From the NCBI GenBank assembly GCA_951213105.1, contig OX578140.1, positions 32,021,518 to 32,085,517 of the forward strand: DNA of 64,000 bases, given 5' to 3'. The position numbers and the translations under genes are program-made. The notes under the pieces were generated by a model, which saw only the letters and a list, made by a program, of their open reading frames with translations, was not told the DNA's origin and ran no database searches. Position 1 is the first letter of the stretch. Each line of letters starts with the position of its first letter. The DNA is from Amaurobius ferox (lineage: Eukaryota > Arthropoda > Arachnida > Araneae > Amaurobiidae). Below, piece after piece: positions 43,267 through 55,753 of this stretch.

Positions 43267-44252
43267 ACACTCATGTGGGCAGCCCATGACACTTCTTACT
43301 TAATGCACTTCTTTCGCAGCGAAATAATGCCATACAAGGCTCACACACAATGTGGTTTGCATTAAATTAACACCGCGTAAATTAAAATTGGACACTTTTA
43401 GCAACCTGTAAGTTTAACTAGAATGATTAATTCATACTCGGATGCAAAATGACTATGAAAGAGAATGACTGATCCATAGTCGGGTACAATGTTATGAAAG
43501 AGAATGACTGATTCATACTGGGGTGCAAAATAACTATGAAAAAGAATATCTGGTTTATATTCAGCTGCAAAATAACTATGAAAGAGAATGACTGATTCAT
43601 ACTCGAATGCAAAATGACTATGAATGAGAATGTCTATTCATACTCGGGTGCAAAATTCTTATCAATATGCAATTGACGTTTAATTAATAGACTGTAAACT
43701 ACATGACTACAGACGAATTCTCTGGCCTCAAACTACAAAATTATTGCAAAAAGTATCGTCTCTCGTGAATGGATCGAACTAGATCCGCGAGAATGATGTT
43801 AATAGATTTGTCATCTGATGATACTACTTTTTTATTGTAGGCAGTTTTTTTAATAAATGTATTCGTAAAATGCCAGAATGGTTTAAGATAGCGTTCTAAA
43901 GTTTACATCATTCGTTTTCTTATGCAAAATTAATTCTGAAAAGACTTGTATGTATGTATTTATCATTATCAAAAGTTTTGTTTTTAAAAAAAATTCTTTC
44001 AAAAATATATTCGAGAATTGAAAAGTTTTCTGCCTTTAAAATCAATAGGATTTCAGTTTTCACTTATCACAATAATCGTATCAATATTTTCGAAGCGCTT
44101 AATTCGTTCGTGAGAGCACACAAAAATATATTACTTTAAAACATCCTATTTGAGTACAGAAATACTTGAAAAGCACTCTTCTGTCGGCAACTAGAATTCA
44201 AATTTTGACCGCTTTACAATATTTTCCTTATACAGTATACTATGTATGCAGG
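43267..44252 (-). mobile_element. Degenerate family D-like element with internal minisatellite
   Basis: It begins like family D (ATGTGGGCAGCCCATGAC, CTTAATGCA). It includes TGAATGGATCGAACTAGATC and CGAGAATGATGTTAAT and ends ACAATATTTTCCTTATACAG...GCAGGGAAAGT. The iteron block is replaced by the 42-bp repeats at 43,430-43,675. (GT)n is lost. Confidence 0.55.
43430..43675. repeat. 42-bp minisatellite, about six copies
   Basis: Unit core TTCATACTCGGGTGCAAAAT followed by GACTATGAAAGAGAATGACT, with copies at about 43,430, 43,470, 43,509, 43,551, 43,593 and 43,633. The Ser/Phe/Ile frame across it on the minus strand is a by-product. Confidence 0.85.
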
Positions 44253-44754
44253 GAAAGTATAAAGAACATTTAAAAATAATTTATAAGAATTCAAATATAA
44301 ATTTTCTGGACAAAGTTTATAAATAGCATATTTTTTTTACATTCGAATATTAATTAAGCTACATTTCTTTTAAATTTTACACTGACTTTTTTATTTTAAC
44401 TCCATTTTCTTAAATTTTCACTAAATGCAAAATGTGTATATAAACCTCATTGTTAAAACATAGAAAAATACTACTTTTTGATGTACGTATATTTAATATA
44501 TTAAAATAAGGATTAAAATTCTGCTAATGTGAAATGTAGCACAAAAATTCTTCAACACAAACGATATTTGCATAGAAAGCCCAAATAATAAGGATTATCA
44601 AAACACTAGACACAGCAAAAACGTTTGATACTTAGAAAAGCAATTCGTATCTACATTTTCATAAATCTGTTTAAATTAGTTGGTTAATAATTTATAGAAT
44701 GTATAAAGTAATAAATAATGTAATTATAATTCAAAATAATGCATAGCGATATAT
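44253..44754. other. AT-rich spacer, nothing recognised
   Basis: No supported frame or repeat. Confidence 0.35.
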
Positions 44755-45545
44755 GACTTTCTAAAAATTTCACGTTATATATTGTTCAATTATATAGCTA
44801 AAATTTAATAAAGGATTAAAACTTGATGGGTTTTGCATTTATCTTTCTATATTCCATTCCATCCAATATAATATCTTCATTCTATACAAGAATTTATTGT
44901 TTTATACCATGCAAATGTATGATAAAAGTAAAGATGAATAATTAAATAATAATGAATAAAATAAATTATGTGGTGAATAATTAAAGTGTAAGTTTTGCAT
45001 CCTTCTTAAAATATTCCATTATATTTAAAATAATATTTCAATTCTAGCAAATATTCTCAATTTATAATGTGGCAATTATATTATTTCAAATCATTGATTA
45101 ATTATTAACTATTATTCAAATTATTGATTATAAAATTGTGCATCTTTCTTTTAATATTCCATTCCAACCAAAATAATATATCTATTCTCTCTAAAATTTT
45201 CATGCTATATAAGGTGTAATTTTAATACTAAAATTAATGATGAATAATTAAAATATTTTGCATATTCCTTTTAATAATTTTCTTAAAATAATATTTCTAT
45301 TCTATATCTTAAATTTTCAAGCTATATAAGGTGTAATTTTAATACTAAAATTAATGAGGAATAATTAAAATATTTTGCATATTCCTTTTAATAATTTTCT
45401 TAAAATAATATTTCTATTCTATATCTTAAATTTTCATGTTAAATAATCTGCATCTATCTTACTTAAAATTAATGATGAATAATTTATACGTGGGTTTTAC
45501 ATTCTTATATGATTAATCCATTGTATTTTATATTTTCATGTTATA
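44755..45545. repeat. AT-rich tandem repeat, period about 117-160 bp
   Basis: The last units (from 45,201, 45,318 and 45,435) repeat with a period of exactly 117 and near identity. Earlier ones (TTTGCAT...TATTCCATTCCA at 44,834, 44,996, 45,136) are longer and diverged. Core blocks are TTTTCATGCTATATAAGG, TAATGATGAATAATTAAA and TTTGCATATTCCTTTTAATA. Confidence 0.75.
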
Positions 45546-46435
45546 AAGCGTTTAATTTCCATCTTTTCAACCATGAATACAGCATCTCTCATATTTAATT
45601 GTGTTTTAAAGTCAAAATATGGAAGTAAATAGGTTATTGGTTAGTAAACAGCACAAAATAAAACTGTAAAATTATCAACCGGTGGAGGTAAACACGCCTA
45701 TTTCCTTAGGAAAAGGGAAACAGGGCAGTCACACCAACAAAATCAGAAAACTTTTCTTTTGCTGATGTGGCTTCCCAGTCCCATTTTTTAAACTTGAATA
45801 TGGGGGCTCGTTCTACCTGCAAAAACATTTAATACATTTATAATTTCGTTTCATTCACTTGTGTAAAAAAAAGCGTTATATACCGTTATTTTGCGCATCG
45901 GACTGGGCGAATTATTTTAAAATATACTAAAAGTTTAACACAGTTTAATAATTTAATAAAACAGTTAGACTTCTATCTTAATTTTCCTCAAAACGCTTTA
46001 GCAGTTTTTCTTTGACTCAAAATGCACTGTATATGTTGTGAGGTGTGTATCGGTGAAGTTGTATATTTGTAGAAAATTTCCATCAACGGATATCTGGATG
46101 CTTTAAAAAGCTTGTCGCTTATATAAAATGTGTAGTATTGCACTTTAAATGCGATTTTCTCAAAACAATTTTATTGCAAATGACTTTCATGCTAAATACT
46201 TTTAGTGCTAAAAGACTTTTATAAAAATATCTGAATAAATATAGCTGTTTCTCAGAATCTAAAATGTACATTAAATAATAAAAATTGATTGAAAACAATG
46301 GTTTAAATTAAAAGAAAAGTACATAAATATAAAAAAAATATTAATTTCAAACTGAATGCACTGAAAAAAATTTCAATGCAACGTTTCAACTGTATCTTTG
46401 ACATTTCACTCCTTACCTCTTTTACAGGTGTTTTA
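45546..46435. other. AT-rich sequence, no gene seen
   Basis: A GC-richer patch at 45,675-45,815 (GGTAAACACGCCTATTTCC) has stops in all frames. Nothing recognised. Confidence 0.35.
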
Positions 46436-46690
46436 AAATCGTTATAGAAATAAAAACTGTTATAAAAAGTTAAAGGAGGAGCAGGAATTTTAGTGTTTTA
46501 AACTCGTCATAGAAATAAAAACTGTTATAAAATGTTAAAGGAGGAGCAGGAATTTTAGTGTTTTAAACTCGTTATAGAAATAAAAACTGTTATAAAAAGT
46601 TAAAGGAGGAGCAGGCATTTTAGTGTTTCAAACTCGTTATAGAAATAAAAACTGTTATAAAAAGTTAACGGAGGAGCAGGCTTTTTACCA
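46436..46690. repeat. 65-bp minisatellite, four copies
   Basis: TCGTTATAGAAATAAAAACT starts at 46,439, 46,504, 46,569 and 46,634, a period of exactly 65, with AAAGGAGGAGCAGGAATTTT near the end of each. Very few differences between copies. Confidence 0.92.
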
Positions 46691-47079
46691 AGACACAAAA
46701 TTATTAGAAACTCCTAATTAAAAAAAAAACTGCTTGAATATGATTGTATGATTGATAAATGCATCTTTTGCAATCATGCCAAAAGTTGAATTTATATATT
46801 GGACCACAAATACGAAAGGCACTCTCACGCGCTTTAAGTTTTTTGCATCGTATGCCAAGTTAATTAACACTTGATTTAAAACAAAATTTCAATAATAAAA
46901 ATAGGAAACAATGCACTCTTATATTAATGTTTTATAATTGCATTAATATTTTATATGCAAATATTGTATTAATGATTAAAACGATAATTTATTTTTCTTT
47001 TCTCATTATTATGCAAATCAAAATTCGGAAACGAGCATGCATTTAAATTATTTAATATTATATTAGTTTATTTGCGTAT

Positions 47080-47730
47080 ATTCCCGCAGCCCGTTATGCC
47101 AAACAACCTAAAAAACCATCAAAACATCCCTGTAGGCTTCATCCAATGAAAACACAAAACGGAGCAATTTTCCGGATGGGGTAAAATTGTGGACTCACCG
47201 CTTATCTCAACTTCTCGAAGCACATCCCATTTTTATTGTCAAATGCCAGATGCTCTGATCACAACAGATGATAATCCGCTCTTAATGTTTCCACACAAAC
47301 ACCAGACAAAAATAGAAAAATGAACAACCCCCGCTATCTACGGAGCTCAGGCTACAACCTCTACGTGAGCTCTGTTGAACAACATCTTCTTGGCCCGCAT
47401 CTTGGGATCTGTCTGCCAGCGAGGTATCACTTCAACTCGTGCGCAGGTTTATGCGCACCCTCCCCCTGAATCATTCAAAATCATTTCCCCATTTCAAACT
47501 CGGTTGTTGCATTGTTGGTTTCTATAGAAACGATGGACTTCATTGTAACACAGTCGAGGTTTTTGTGTTTGGGGTGATTTTAAGTCACTGATGCCAGCCC
47601 AAGTATGCCCATGTGGGCGGGTGTGGGATTTTATCGCGAGTTTTTCCCTTGAAGTTTCTCCCCATATTTCCCGGATTTTCCCCATCCCTTCCCCCACGCA
47701 CTCTATCGGTATCTTCATCTGATTCATACG
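47080..47730 (-). other. GC-richer island, possible host promoter/first exon
   Basis: The only non-repeat stretch here with balanced composition. On the minus strand a good splice donor, CGGTGAGTCC, lies near 47,200. TGCGCA half sites occur twice at 47,440-47,458. No long coding frame; the minus-strand frames are short and of unusual composition. The idea of an untranslated first exon of a leftward gene is inference. Confidence 0.3.
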
Positions 47731-48344
47731 GAATTCTAGGAATTATTTGATAGTGAGGCATTTCAAATAAAATTAGCAAATTTCGCATTTTACGGACACG
47801 CGAGAACAGTGTTTGATGTGAAAAATCTGTGAAAAATTTATTTTTTCCGTAATCATTCTCCATAATGCATCTTAAATTTATAATCATCTAATTCCGTCAC
47901 TCAATCGTCTGAATTTTCCTCACAGGTTGATCCATCTTTGTAAGATTATTCATAACTACAGCCTGGAAGTCGAGGCAAAATTCATTGAAAAGCTTCTTTT
48001 GTCTCTTAGTCTCATATTTGAAAGAAAATGCGTTTTTCATGTTTCTAATGTATTTTTTAGCTTGTATTGGCTTTAATTTATGTTATATATTGACATTCCG
48101 CTTTACATAAAAAAGAGCAGTTTGACTATGTCACATAAACATGGACTTACTAACACAAGCACCTTCGGTTTCTGGGCCCCTAAATTTTGAACATGATAAC
48201 AAAATAAAGCATAAATGACTTTTTAATTAATTATAAACTCGTAATGTTAGTTTCCTTTTTTGAATATGAAAATATGTTAATAGTGTTAAATATTATACAT
48301 CTTTTAAAGATCTGATATGTCTCTTTGAAGTAAATTAACTGGAG
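47731..48344. other. No recognisable gene
   Basis: AT-rich, no repeats shared with the rest of the window noticed. Confidence 0.35.
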
Positions 48345-48885
48345 GTGACTCAACTCGAATTTTACTTACCAGAATTCATTTTTCAAATTTTACAAGAAAA
48401 AATTTAAAAAATCGGCATCGTGGGTTCAAATGATTACAACTATAGTATGTTACCGTATAGTGGGGCTAATGACGTCACGAACACAAAAAAAATTGTATAG
48501 CGGCTATTTTTCACAGCAATGATTAGAAGTATCGTGATCAATGAACCACGATTAAACCCTTTCATGAATGATTATGTCAAATATTGTCCTGTGGTGCCGT
48601 CTTAAAAAATATAAAATTTAGAATAAAATTCAAAGTTGTGGCTCGAATGTAAAAAAAATCTATCAAGTTCTAAATTTTTCAGTAACACAGTCGGATATAT
48701 TGTTCCGAGAAAATCCATTAATATTTGTGGCTGACATTATGTACGGAAGAAATCGATTATAGACATCAGACAGACAGACAGGCGGCCATCACTCTAAATA
48801 TAGTCAAAACGTGTTCAGGAGGTCTTGAAATATGTGTTGGCATCAAAATCTTGAAATCAGTAATTTATGGGAAAGCAATACTTAA
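48345..48885 (-). mobile_element. Family G element 2
   Basis: From GTGACTCAACTCGAATTTTA, with (CAGA)n at 48,767-48,783 and CATCACTCTAAATATAGTCA, to AAAGCAATACTT, cut by family D element 7 in an A-run. Confidence 0.65.
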
Positions 48886-48889
48886 AAAA

Positions 48890-49810
48890 TCTGATGTGGG
48901 CAGCACACTATTTTCCTTACATAATGCAATGAATTTACTACTTTTACACTTTTACAGTTAAAAATTTTTTTATTCTTATAGTAGATAGTTATATTCTTTC
49001 CAAGATATTGAATTTTCTTCAATTAGTCGTCATTTTCATTGATTTAGCGTCATTTTTATCCATTTGGCGAGATTTTCGTTAATTTGGCAACATTTAAAAA
49101 GTCGCCAAGTTGGCGATATTTTGCCAAATTCGCCGCCAAAATCTCGCCAAGCGTTATGAACGGAGAAATAAGTTATTCTTATAGCAGATAAATGACTATT
49201 GGCGTTCAAATACAAAAGTATTACTCGAAGTATCTTTTTTCATAAATGGAATGAGCTAGATCCACGAGAATAATGTCACAAAATTTATAGCACGATATTA
49301 CATATGAAAAGTGAACATGTTTCTCAACTTAATATATATTTTTTAATTTATGGGATTTTTTGATAAATTTATTTGAAAAATGTGCAATATCTGGAGATCG
49401 ATTCATGCTAGCGTTCTAAAGTTTATGTCAATCGTTTTCTAAGGAAAAATTACATAAGCAATGTCTATTTGAGTAATTTTATTAAAGGTTTTGATTTTCT
49501 GATGATTTTTTCAAAATTTCACTCGAAAATTTATGGGGGGTTCTGAACATTCGATTGCGTTTAAAAACAATAGGCTTCCAGTATTCATGGATTGTGATTT
49601 TTGTATCAAATTGCATTCGAATCGCTTCATTCGTTCGTGAGATATCGTCGCCACAGACTTACTAACACACACACACAGACATCACCTCAAAAATGTTTGA
49701 TTCGTGATCAGGAATGCTTGAAACGTGTTCTCCCGTCGAAAATTCGAATTCGAATTTTCGATCCCGTCACAATACTTTCCTTATACATTATGTATATAAG
49801 GAAAGTAATA
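48890..49810 (-). mobile_element. Family D element 7
   Basis: Complete reverse copy; the (CA)n is short; iterons at 49,065-49,150; terminal hairpin at 49,777-49,808. Confidence 0.8.
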
Positions 49811-49982
49811 AGTAAAAATTAAAAAATTGGTATCGTGTGTCCAAATGATTACAACAATAGTGTGTTATCCCTCACTTCAAATACTTCAAAAATTATTTCG
49901 ATTAATACCATACTTAACAATGTACCACCGGGGGGTAACTTGCCCTCCATAGGGAACTAATGACGTTACAAACAAAAAAAAG

Positions 49983-50050
49983 TCTGATGTGGGCAACACA
50001 TGACTTTCCTTATATAATGCAATGAATTTACTACTTTACAATAAAAAAAA
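49983..50050 (-). repeat. Partial family D terminus preceding element 8
   Basis: The first 68 bases of family D, ending TTTACAATAAAAAAAA, directly before a full copy; same junction as 38,322-38,390. Confidence 0.75.
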
Positions 50051-50950
50051 TCTGATGTGGGAAACACATGACTTTCCTTATATAATGCAATGAATTTACT
50101 ACTTTTACAGTTAAAAAAAATGTTATTCTTGTAGTAGATACTTATATTCTTTCCAAGATATTGAATTTTCTTCAATTAGTCTTCATTTTCATTGATTTAG
50201 CATCATTTTTATCAATTTGGCGAGATTTTTGTTAATTTGGCAACAATTAAAAATGTCGCCAAGTTGGCGACATTCCGTCAAATTCATGGCGAAATTCATC
50301 GCCAAAATCTCGTCAAGCGTTATGGACGGAGAAATAAGTTATTCTTATAGCAGATAAATGACTATTGGCGTTCAAATACAAAAGTATTACTCAAAGTACC
50401 TTTTTTCATGAATGGAACGAGCTAGATCCACGAGAATGATGTCACCAAATTTATTGCATGGCATTACATATGAAAAGTGAACATGTTTCTCAATAGGAAA
50501 TATATTTTTTTTTGTTTTATACAACTTTTTATACATACATCTGCAATATCTCGAGAACGGTTCATGTTAGCGTTCTAAAATTTATGTCAATCGTTTTCTA
50601 ATGAAAAATTACATAAGAAATGTCTATGTGCGTAACTTTATTAGCGGTTTTGATTTTTTGACGATTTTTTCAAATTTTCACTCGAAAATTTAGGGGGTTC
50701 TGAACATTCGATTGCGTATAAAAACAAAAGGCTTGCAGTGTTTACTGATTGTGATTTTTCTACCAAATTTCGTTCGTCAGTTTTCGTCTCCCCAGACTCA
50801 CTGACACACACACACACACAGACATCACTTCAAAAATGTTTGATTCGTGATCAGGGATGCTTGAAACGTGCTCTCCCGTCGAAAACTCGAATTCGAATTT
50901 TCGTCCCCGTCACAATACTGTCCTTATATATTATGTATATAAGGAAAGTA
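50051..50950 (-). mobile_element. Family D element 8
   Basis: Complete reverse copy inserted in family G element 3; iterons at 50,215-50,325. Confidence 0.8.
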
Positions 50951-51035
50951 AAAAATATATCGCGCTTATATTCACAACAGCGGTTGAAATTATTAAATCT
51001 CGCGATCGTTTAACCATAAATAAACCCTTTTATTC

Positions 51036-52700
51036 ATGACTAGCCGCCTTTGGCGACCAGCCTGTTCGCAACCCTTGAAAATGCTGTTCGTGGCAAATTC
51101 CAACCGTGGCAAACTCGTTGGCGCGACCTACCAGAAAGGTGTAAGGTAACTGGTTGGACGGCCAGGATGTGCCACCCAATTTTGACCGGAACCCAGTGTG
51201 GGCGGCATCCACAGGGAACGTACCCTCCTTCCCCTACCACCAACCTCTCGGAAAAACATACGGACCCATATGTTTAACGTGATCGTACTCCGTGTCAGTG
51301 GCGGAAATCGAACCCGGACCTACCGCGTGCAATTCCCTCGCGCTAACCACTGGGCTACTTCGCCCTCCGCGACAATCTCCATAACTTTCTTTTTATTCAC
51401 CCAATTTAGACCGTACCCTCCTTCCCCTACCATCAACCTCTCGGAAGGACTCACGAACCCACATGTTTAACGTGATCGTACTTTGCGTGAACGTGGCGTA
51501 AGTTTTGGCAGTGGCGGGAATCGAACCCGGGCCTACTGAGTGCAATTCCCGCGCGCTAACCACTGGGCTGCCGCGCCCTCCGCGACAATCTCCATAACTT
51601 TCTATATATTCACCCAATTTGGACGGGAACCCAGTGGGGGTGGCATCCACAGGGGCCGTATCCTCCTTCCCCTACCACCAACCTCTCGGAAGGATTTACG
51701 GACCCACATATTTAACGTGATCGTATTCCACATAAACACGGCGGCAGTTTTGGCAGTGGCGGGAATCGAACCCGGGCCTACCGCTAACTTCCCGCGCGCT
51801 AATTTGCAATTTAAAATGACCATATGCTTAATTCCATCATCCTCATTCCATTGTTCCATTGTTCCATCATTTAAAATATCCAAAAGTTAAAATATACATT
51901 TAAAAAATCCATATCGTTCCATCATTTAAAATATAAATATAATAATTTATATGGAGTAAAGGAGCTCTATTCAGAACCGTGACGTCACCTCCACCTTTAA
52001 GGCTCCTCTATATAAGGCTCCTCTTAAGGCTCCTTTAAGGCTCCTCTTAAGGCTCCTCTATAGTAGAGGAGCTCTATCCACCTTGACGTCCCCACCCACC
52101 ACCTTCCCTCCTTCTGCGGGGGAGAAACGCCGGTTAAGAAGCGGCACGCCGAGCGGAACGCCGAGAAATTGAAATTCGGAAACTTTTAAAATCCCGATCC
52201 TGTGGGCAATACGGAATATTTCCTGACCAGATTGGTCTTGTAAGAATGCCAGATGTTAAACCTTTCTAAAAATGTAAATTATTAGTCGAAATTATGAGTA
52301 CTTTTTACTATGCGAGAATTTAAAAACCAAAAATACTTTTCTTGAGCAAAAAGTGACTTTTGTTTTAAAATCTTTAAAAAATATTAGAAATCGAAATTCA
52401 GATTTGAAATTGATATATTTTTACTCACAATTGTCAGCTCTTTCCGATGGTGTGATTTGTTTTTTCCTACGATGTCCGGATCGTGGGAAAAAAAGGGCAA
52501 AAATGGCAAAAAACGGTCGAAATCGCATAAAACATTAAATAACAAAAAAAATAATTAAAATTTTAAAAATCGGTTTTCACGTGTCCCCTTCCCTCCCCCC
52601 CCCCGGGTCTCCGATTGCCAAATTTCGTAGCTCTCCGACGCGCGGTCGCGAAACGTATAGTGTATAAGACACACAGACACACAGACATTGCCTTTTATTA
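51036..52700. mobile_element. Composite repeat H, tandem unit 1, carrying inverted SINE monomers
   Basis: It starts ACTAGCCGCCTTTGGCGACC and ends CAGACATTGCCTTTTATTATTTA, termini that resemble widespread non-autonomous rolling-circle-like repeats of arthropods. Inside are three head-to-tail minus-strand SINE monomers (B boxes near 51,310, 51,522 and 51,765), a CCTCTTAAGGCTC mini-array (52,000-52,070), an AT-rich part, and CGACGCGCGGTCGCGAAACG near the end. Confidence 0.7.
51126..51815 (-). repeat. Array of three SINE-like monomers
   Basis: Each has, on the minus strand, an AGCCCAGTGGTTAGCGCG-type A box (the outer one truncated), a GGGTTCGATTCCC-type B box and the CCTTCCGAGAGGTTG body. Monomers are joined by ATGGAGATTGTCGCGGAGGG. 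Confidence 0.75.
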
Positions 52701-54544
52701 TTTACTAGCCGCCTTTGGCGACCAGCCTGTTCGCAACCCTTGAAAATGCTGATCGTGGCAAATTCCAACCGTGGCAAACTCGTTGGCGCGACCTACCAGA
52801 AAGGTGTAAGGTAACTGGTTGGACGGCCAGGATGTGCCACCCAATTTAGACCGGAACCCAGTGGGGGAGGCATCCACAGGGAACGTACCCTCCTTCCCCT
52901 ACCACCAACCTCTCGGAAAAACATACGGACCCATATGTTTAACGTGATCGTACTCCGTGTCAGTGGCGGAAATCGAACCCGGGCCTACCGAGTGCAATTC
53001 TCGCGCGCTAGTGCAAATCCCGCGCGCTAACCACTGAGGTACTTCGCCCCCCGCGACATTTTCCATAACTTTCTTTTTATTCACCGAATATAGACCGGAA
53101 CCCAGTGGGAGAGGCACCCACGGGGACCGTACCCTCCTTCCCCAACCACCAACCTCTCGAAAGGACTTACAGACCCACATGTTTATTCCGCGTGATCGTA
53201 CTCCGCGTGAACACGGCGGCAATTTTGGAAATCGAACCCGGGCCTACCGCGTGCAATTCCCGCGCGCTAACCACTGGGCTACTTCGCCCTCCGCGACAAT
53301 CTCCATAACTTTCTTTTTATTCACCCAATTTAGACCGTACCCTCCTTCCCCTACCAGCAACCTCTCGGAAGAACTCACGAACCCACATGTTTAACGTGAT
53401 CGTACTCTGCGTGAACGTGGCGTAAGTTTTGGCAGTGGCGGGAATCAAACTCGGGCCTACTGAGTGCAATTCCCGCGCGCTAACCACTGGGCTGCCGCGC
53501 CATAACTTTCTATATATTCACCCAATTTAGACGGGAACCCACCTCCACAGGGGCCGTATCCTCCTTCCCCTACCACCAACCTCTCGGAAGAAGTTACGGA
53601 CCCACATATTTAACGTGATCGTATTCCACGTAAACACGCGGCAGTTTTGGCAGTGGCGGGAATCGAACCCGGGCCTACCGCTAACTTCCCGCGCGCTAAT
53701 TTGCAATTTAAAATGACCATATGCTTAATTCCATCATCCTCATTCCATTGTTTCATTGTTCCATCATTTAAAATATCCATAAAATTAAAATATCCAAAAG
53801 TTAAACTATACATTTAAAAAATCCATATCGTTCCATCATTTAAAATATAAATATAATAATTTATATGGAGTAAAGGAGCTCTATTCAGAACCGTGACGTC
53901 ACCTCCACCTTGACGTCCGCACCCACCACCTTCCCTCCCTCCTTCTGCGGGGGAGAAACGCCGGTTAAGAAGCGGCACGCCGAGCGGAACGCCGAGAAAT
54001 TGAAATTCGGAAACTTTTAAAATCCCGATCCTGTGGGCAATACGGAATATTTCCTGACCAGATTGGACTTGTAAGAATGCCAGATGTTTGACCTTTCTAA
54101 AAATGTAAATTATTAGTCGAAATTATGAGTACTTTTTACTATGCGAGAATTTAAAAACCAAAAATCGTTTTTTTGAGCCAAAAGTGACTTTTGTTTTAAA
54201 GTCTTTAAAAAATATTAGAAATCGAAATTCAGATTTGAAATTGATATATTTTTACTCGCAATTGTCTGCTCTTTCCGATGGTGTGATTTGTTTTTTTCTT
54301 CGACGTCTGGATCGTGGAGAAAAAATGGCAAAAAGAGCAAAAAACGGTCGAAATCGCATAAAACATTAAATAAATAAAAAAAAAATTAAAATTTTAAAAA
54401 TCGGTTTTCACGTGTCCCCTTCCCTCCCCCCCCCAGGTCTCCGATTACCAAATTTCGTAGCTCTCCGACGCGCGGTCACGAAACGTATAGTGTATAAGAC
54501 AGACACACAGACACACACACAGACAGACATTGCCTTTTATTATT
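52701..54544. mobile_element. Composite repeat H, tandem unit 2
   Basis: Direct repeat of unit 1 with the same termini. It carries four SINE-like monomers (B boxes near 52,975, 53,233, 53,443 and 53,663) and lacks most of the GGCTCCTCT array. The right end CATTGCCTTTTATTATTTA adjoins family G sequence. Confidence 0.7.
52790..53700 (-). repeat. Array of four SINE-like monomers
   Basis: One more monomer than unit 1, with 5' GCTAGTGCAAATCCCGCGCG duplication at 53,005-53,030. Consistent with unequal exchange within the array. Confidence 0.7.
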
Positions 54545-54865
54545 TAAGAAGATTATGTCAAACTTTGCCCAATACAGTCATGTTAAAAAGACGGATATAA
54601 AATTTTAAATATGGATACATTATGAAGATTATAAAATTGGATATAACAAAGATGGATATAAAATTTCCTGTATATCCAATAATATTTGTGGCTGTTACCG
54701 TGTACACAGGAAACCGCCCACAGTGATCGGACAGATGGACATCACTCCAAAAATAGCCAAAACGTGTTCAGGGGGTCTTAAAACATATATTGCATCAAAA
54801 TATCGAAATATAAAATTTTCGTGAGAACAATACTTTCTCAATGTGTGTATGAAAGTAAAAATTAT

Positions 54866-55753
54866 TTTAGGTTTTCTACATGTGCCCTTGCTTTGGGGGT
54901 TGTCGCTCTGAACCTCCGAATTTGTTATATGATGATATTTTGTATGTGTTTGGTTCACCGTTAACGTATGGAGGGGGGGGGGCGAATTTACACATGTATT
55001 AGCATTCTGTATGACGTATCTCTTAGTGGATTAGAATCAGTTTCATAAATCATAAGGTTCTGAGAAATATTTTAATATGTTACTCAAATCTCGATCATTC
55101 ATTGTTTTCAACCTCTAGAGCTGAGGCAGTCTGTGGGTAAGTAGAAACAAATTGTTCCTTGAACACGTGCTCGAATCTCTGTGAGCATGACCAAAAGGCA
55201 AAACAAAAGTTTAACAAAACAAAAGATAAAATGAAAACATATTTTAGAAGTCAAGATGCGGAGATTGATTTGTTGTTTGAGACACTTGAATCGAGCAATA
55301 TGTACGGATGCCTTCGTCAAACAAACGTTTTATGCTCGGTGGGGAATTTTATGTATTTCGTTTTTTGAAAAATGCTTTACTCTATGGGCACCACTCACTT
55401 TAAGACGGGTATATAAATTTTTGTCGAACATGCTTTTTATTCATTTGTCGAACAAGATGTTTTGTGTCAGTACAAAACATATATAACAAAACATCTAAAT
55501 TTTAAGTATAAAGTTTGCGTCCGCACAAAATAGTTATATATTTAATATTATTGAATGTCCTAATTATTTTTTCAGAACTCCATTTGAAAATTTGTAATTG
55601 TTGCACGTAATTTTAAATAATGTATTTGAAACTCGTACCTTTTAATCGAACGAAAATGTCTAGCAACAATAAGTGGAATATATCAGTGAATTTTAACCGA
55701 AATAACCAGGTTATTTTTTTTTACTCTAATTAAGTACAGGAAAAATTTTACTA
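54866..55753. other. No recognisable gene
   Basis: Contains a G-run at 54,973 and short frames around 55,160-55,490 without recognisable domains. Confidence 0.35.

Larger units (their letters stand above)
49812..54865 (-). mobile_element. Family G element 3, interrupted by two later insertions
   Basis: Pieces: 49,812-49,982 (TTGGTATCGTG..., CTAATGACGTTACAAAC), then family D element 8, then 50,951-51,035 (TATCGCGCTTATATTCAC...CCTTTTATTCATGA), then the composite 51,036-54,544, then 54,545-54,865 (GATTATGTCAAACTTTG...ATACTTTCTCAATG). The order matches elements 1 and 2. Confidence 0.65.

Noticed and set aside
51040..53813. Many 60-116 codon frames
   Set aside because: They arise from SINE monomers repeated in tandem; similar peptides appear at each monomer and none has a known domain.
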